A program made the position numbers and the translations under genes. Shown one piece after another: positions 60,764 through 64,000 of a stretch of DNA of 64,000 nt (position 1 is its first letter; every line of letters starts with the position of its first letter). Origin of the DNA: Vibrio cyclitrophicus (GTDB lineage: Bacteria > Pseudomonadota > Gammaproteobacteria > Enterobacterales > Vibrionaceae); NCBI RefSeq assembly GCF_024347435.1, contig NZ_AP025480.1, forward strand, positions 2,914,001-2,978,000. The letters run 5' to 3'. The notes below the pieces were generated by a model. It was given only the letters and a program-made list of their open reading frames with translations, had not been told where the DNA came from and searched no databases.

Positions 60764-62392
60764 TTACTCTTCATCAGGGAACCACTCTTGAAGAAGATCA
60801 CGAGAACGCTCCAACTCAGTTTGCCAAGTATTCACACCCACGATCGTGGGTTTTAGCAAGATCACGAGCTCAGTTTTTTGCGTTAACTGATTGGTATTGC
60901 GGAACAAATGCCCTAAGGCTGGAATATCACCCAGGAATGGAACTTTAGACGTCACATCACTGGTATTTGATTTCATTAACCCGCCAATCACAACCACATC
61001 GCCATCTTTTGCGCGAATCACTGAGTCAGACTCTCGAATAGAGCTTTTCGCTAAAGGAAGTTGCACCAAACCTGTCGTTGAACCTAAATTGAGCTCTTTC
61101 ACTTCTTCCTCGACCTCAATAACGGCAGGGTGAACATGTAAAAATACGCCCCCTTTGTCATCTATCTGAGGAGTTACATCCAAAGAGATACCAGAGAAAA
61201 AGGGAGTGAGCTCAACTTCAGGAGCCACATTCGCGTTATCACCACTACCGACTGAGCTTGATAAATCTGTTACGTAATACTCATCGGTTCCCACTTTGAT
61301 AACTGCTTTTTGGTTGTTCGCAGCCGTTACTCGCGGGCTCGATAGAACGTTAAGGTCACCTTGAGTATCCATAAAGCTCAAAACCGCTTCGAAGCTACCA
61401 TCAGAGATCGTGACATTAGTTTGTCCACCGAGTAGAGAACTGATCGCATCTAACGGCGGTAGAGTACTTGTAGGACGGTCAATAACAACACCACCGCTAC
61501 CAATAGATTTAGATAGGTTCGACCAGCTAATACCTTGTTGGTAGCCATCACTCAAGGTCACTTCCATGATTTTGGCTTCCAAGATAACTTGGCGCTGCAA
61601 ACGCTTCTGGGAAATACCTAAGAACTCACGAACTTCACGAATTTCGTCAGGGTAAGCACGAACCGTAATCACACTCGCTTGCGGGGTTACCACAACGCTT
61701 TGCCCGTCACCAGAACCAATAAGGTGAGCAACTGCTGCTTCAAGTTGTGGCCAAAAATCGCTTTCAGAGGTCGTTTCAATCTCTGTACCACCGTTCGATG
61801 TCGAGTTCGAAGAATTGGAAGAGTTGGATGAATTAGAGTCTGAACTTGATGAGCTTGACGAGCTGTTATCTGAATTAGAGATCGTTCCTGTGGTGATAGT
61901 CGTCAATGATCGACCTGCACGCTTAACTTGCAAGTAATCGACAGGAATCGTTACGGTGCGAAGACCAGCAGGATAAACTTGAATCACTTTGCCACGCTTT
62001 TCAATATCGTAGCCATACATATCCTGAGCAACAGCCAGTACTTCGTCTAGTGTCACGTCCGTTAGATTAAGCGTAAGGTTTCCTGACACACCAGGGTGAA
62101 TGGCCGCACTATACTCAGTACCTTTCACTAAGCTGGCAAAGAAGGTTCTCGCTTCAACGCCTTTTGCTTGAATACGAAAGCGCTTAACGGTTTCCGTCCC
62201 CGGAGACATGGAGTCAGAATTAAGCTGAGGCATAAGGTCATCTTGAACCGACGAAGGCAGTTCATGAAGTGCTCGACTATTGGCTTCATTAATGGATTCG
62301 TTCAAAGACTCTTTAATCTCAACAGGATCTCTGTGTCCCATCGAACAGCCGACTAAAGATGACACTAGAATTGCTACTACAAGTTTACGCAT
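60764..62392 (-). CDS. mshL: MSHA outer-membrane secretin MshL
   Basis: The 542-residue pilus pore. I choose the ATG at 62392, which gives a lipoprotein signal with a VSSLVGC lipobox; a TTG four codons upstream is less likely. An N-terminal STN-like domain (about 75-150) is followed by a Secretin_N segment that contains a Ser/Asn-rich insert (about 175-205), then the conserved secretin domain with VLSSPRVTAANNQKAVIKVG and VPFLGDIPALGHLFRN. Confidence 0.94.
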   Translation of the reverse strand: MRKLVVAILVSSLVGCSMGHRDPVEIKESLNESINEANSRALHELPSSVQDDLMPQLNSDSMSPGTETVKRFRIQAKGVEARTFFASLVKGTEYSAAIHPGVSGNLTLNLTDVTLDEVLAVAQDMYGYDIEKRGKVIQVYPAGLRTVTIPVDYLQVKRAGRSLTTITTGTISNSDNSSSSSSSSDSNSSNSSNSSNSTSNGGTEIETTSESDFWPQLEAAVAHLIGSGDGQSVVVTPQASVITVRAYPDEIREVREFLGISQKRLQRQVILEAKIMEVTLSDGYQQGISWSNLSKSIGSGGVVIDRPTSTLPPLDAISSLLGGQTNVTISDGSFEAVLSFMDTQGDLNVLSSPRVTAANNQKAVIKVGTDEYYVTDLSSSVGSGDNANVAPEVELTPFFSGISLDVTPQIDDKGGVFLHVHPAVIEVEEEVKELNLGSTTGLVQLPLAKSSIRESDSVIRAKDGDVVVIGGLMKSNTSDVTSKVPFLGDIPALGHLFRNTNQLTQKTELVILLKPTIVGVNTWQTELERSRDLLQEWFPDEE

Positions 62393-62407
62393 GTCTTCAC
62401 TCAAACC

Positions 62408-62741
62408 TTAATTATTCTTAACATCTAAAGAGAACATCTCTAATTTCCACTGCTTAGAGCTTCTCTGCAGAGTGACGTATTCTGGATCTATGTTTTTCAC
62501 TCGGTACCCTCTGATCGTTTCTCCTTGACCTAAAATCTGACCATTCATAATCGCATAGCAAGGCGTATCACCTTTACAAACGATGCTTTCTAGGGACGGT
62601 AGGCGATAGCGAGTTGGCGCCTTTTTAGCAGGCGCGGTTTTTTTGTTCAGGAGTAAGCCAACCTAATGGTGCCGTTGGATCTTGCTCTGCCCAAACCACT
62701 GAGCTACTTAAAAGTAGGGACAACAATAGAGTTCTAACCAC
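62408..62741 (-). pseudogene. mshK: mshK, frameshifted at a run of seven A
   Basis: The frame starts at GTG 62741, 7 nt after AGGAG, inside the end of mshJ. It encodes a signal peptide (VRTLLLSLLLSSSVVWAEQ) and DPTAPLGWLTPEQK, then stops early at TGC-TAA. With one A fewer in the A7 run (complement of 62638-62644), translation continues as TAPAKKAPTRYRLPSLESI, then VCKGDTPCYAIMNGQILG and VTLQRSSKQWKLEMFSL, to a TAA at 62410-62408: a normal MshK of about 110 residues. Either the gene is broken or phase-variable, or the run is a sequencing error. Confidence 0.85.
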
Positions 62742-63381
62742 CGATAAACTCCTGTCTAGTACCAAGTGTGTAAACCTCAAATACGAGTCGAGCTTTAGGG
62801 TACTCTTCAACTGAGTATTTAAATGTTCGCCAGTAATAGCTAACAGGAAGAGATTCAAGGGCTTGAAGGTAAGCAGAAATATCAAAATAGCTGCCCGTCA
62901 ATTCCATTCTCACAGGATGAAGAAAGTAACCTGAATATTCACTGGTCTCTTTATTGTTCGAAATCGCTTCTGGTTTTAATGACTCTAGCGACTCAAGCTT
63001 TAGCCCACTACCAGCGTTAAGAACGCTCTCCAGTAACTGCGACATTTGAGAAGGCGTGATCAACCCATCGACAATCTGCGAAAGCTGAAGTGAAAGGTCT
63101 TGGCTTTCAACAAGTAGCTTTTTGTACTCGATGTTGATTTCTTTATCTGGGTTTTTATTGAGCTTAGCTTGCAGAACGAGTAGCTCACCCTGCAGTCTTT
63201 GATTTGATTGAGTCAGGCTCATCGTCTTAGCATTTTTGGCTTGTAAGTCGAGATACGCAGGTTCAACCAACAAGGTGAACAACAGCATGGATAGCCCAAC
63301 AAAACCACACACGAAAAGTAGCCATTTTTCTCTTTGGCTTAATGCAAGAAACTTATCGTTAAGCTGGTTCCACTGTTGCAT
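62734..63381 (-). CDS. mshJ: MSHA biogenesis protein MshJ, PilO-like
   Basis: A 215-residue protein with a short cytoplasmic start, one membrane helix (about 21-39), a coiled coil and a ferredoxin-like periplasmic domain, the architecture of PilO. It pairs with the PilN-like protein upstream to align the platform with the secretin. The start shares one base with the upstream stop (TAATG). The end overlaps mshK by 8 bp. Confidence 0.88.
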   Translation of the reverse strand: MQQWNQLNDKFLALSQREKWLLFVCGFVGLSMLLFTLLVEPAYLDLQAKNAKTMSLTQSNQRLQGELLVLQAKLNKNPDKEINIEYKKLLVESQDLSLQLSQIVDGLITPSQMSQLLESVLNAGSGLKLESLESLKPEAISNNKETSEYSGYFLHPVRMELTGSYFDISAYLQALESLPVSYYWRTFKYSVEEYPKARLVFEVYTLGTRQEFIGG

Positions 63382-63998
63382 TATTTACTCTCCCTGCGAG
63401 TACTTAATTCAAACGTCACCACATCTTGCTCATTGCGACCTATTTTAAGTTTTTCAAAGGCACGCCCGACTAAATTAAGCTCTGTTTTAAATTGACCAAT
63501 CCAATTCGGAACAACATTGGCGTTACGAGCTAAGCCACTGAGGTCTAAAGTATCGTGCGTCATATAAATATGCGAAAGCGATATGTCATTTCGGCCTAAT
63601 TTAGCTAAGGAATTCATGACGCCAGAATACCCGACTTGTTGTGATTCGTCGTATTGCCCGACCGCCTTCAATGCCTCTTTTTTGGCCTGAGTCTCACGTT
63701 TGAGACGCGCAACAGCGGCCACTTTCTCTGGAGACGGTTTGTGTTGAGTTAACTTACTATTCAATTGGTTAACTTGCTTGTTAAGTCGGTTCGAGTCATG
63801 TTGCAGAGCTGTTAGTTCTTTATCTAGATTAGAAACTTGATACTGCATTACAAAGTAACCACCCAGCAGCAAAACACAAACTAGCCCCCAAATCGCAACA
63901 ACATTTGTCAGCGTAAAATATTCTTTTTTAGGCTTGAGGTGTTCAGGGTAAAGATTAACATTAAAAGTATCTTTTTCAGCTGCGAGTTTAACCAACAA
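63381..63998 (-). CDS. PilN-like MSHA protein, cut or near-cut at the window edge
   Basis: At least 205 residues in the mshI position. VNLYPEHLKPKKEYF followed by one membrane helix (about 30-50), a coiled coil and a ferredoxin-like domain matches PilN. In Vibrio this is the second half of the mshI function (often called mshI2). The frame is open to the edge, and the codon at 63998 is a TTG with no visible ribosome binding site, so the true start may lie outside the window. Confidence 0.8.
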   Translation of the reverse strand: MLVKLAAEKDTFNVNLYPEHLKPKKEYFTLTNVVAIWGLVCVLLLGGYFVMQYQVSNLDKELTALQHDSNRLNKQVNQLNSKLTQHKPSPEKVAAVARLKRETQAKKEALKAVGQYDESQQVGYSGVMNSLAKLGRNDISLSHIYMTHDTLDLSGLARNANVVPNWIGQFKTELNLVGRAFEKLKIGRNEQDVVTFELSTRRESK

Positions 63999-64000
63999 AC

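Noticed and set aside
62638..62644. Programmed -1 frameshifting in mshK
   Set aside because: The A-AAA-AAC heptamer resembles a slippery site, but a -1 shift leads to a stop soon after. Only +1 (or loss of one A) restores the MshK frame.

Overview
This window is chromosomal DNA of a marine gammaproteobacterium, almost certainly a Vibrio. The evidence is the complete run of MSHA type IV pilus genes ending next to mreBCD, the surA-pdxA-rsmA-apaG-apaH gene order after lptD, the mdh/argR divergent pair, and close protein resemblance to Vibrio and Escherichia coli homologues. I cannot name the species from the sequence alone. I see no tRNA, rRNA, insertion sequence, prophage, CRISPR array or recognisable defence system. 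Coding density is high and most of the window is core genome.

Layout. 1-209 is the edge of a TetR-family regulator with two operator-like palindromes in front of it. 515-5741 is the leucine operon: promoter, leader peptide leuL, attenuator, leuABCD, terminator. 5849-8189 holds a DUF547 protein, a DUF924 protein and the DnaJ-like co-chaperone DjlA. 8339-15125 is the envelope, cofactor and RNA-modification run lptD, surA, pdxA, rsmA, apaG, apaH, followed by convergent folA, a split ThrE-type exporter pair (yjjP, yjjB), obg, rpmA and rplU. 19543-22688 carries ispB, a small unknown gene, mdh and argR. 23032-27377 is a TAXI-type TRAP transporter with a universal stress protein. 27451-33656 carries a 2-hydroxyacid dehydrogenase, rluA, a non-canonical NRAMP-like transporter and rapA. 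34122-46597 carries a PIN-PhoH ATPase, then on the minus strand tldD, a nitrilase, yhdP, rng, maf and mreDCB. 46748-63998 is the MSHA pilus locus from mshQ back to a PilN-like protein cut by the window edge.

How the genes work together. leuABCD makes leucine from 2-oxoisovalerate under ribosome-mediated attenuation. lptD, surA, yhdP and mreBCD all serve envelope assembly and cell shape. In the MSHA locus, the PilN/PilO-like proteins, MshK, the secretin MshL and the ATPase MshM form the trans-envelope machine. MshE powers pilus extension through the platform protein MshG. MshA is the major pilin, and MshB, C, D, O, P and Q are minor pilin-like or tip components.

The most noteworthy points are a six-unit 21-bp tandem array inside maf that repeats its catalytic heptad; a 16-residue insertion at the start of the Met20 loop of the chromosomal FolA; a frameshift in mshK at a run of seven A; a cluster of six GATC sites within 40 bp upstream of obg; an NRAMP-like transporter lacking the canonical metal-binding residues; and a textbook leucine attenuator. 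I did not find a convincing undescribed multi-gene system.
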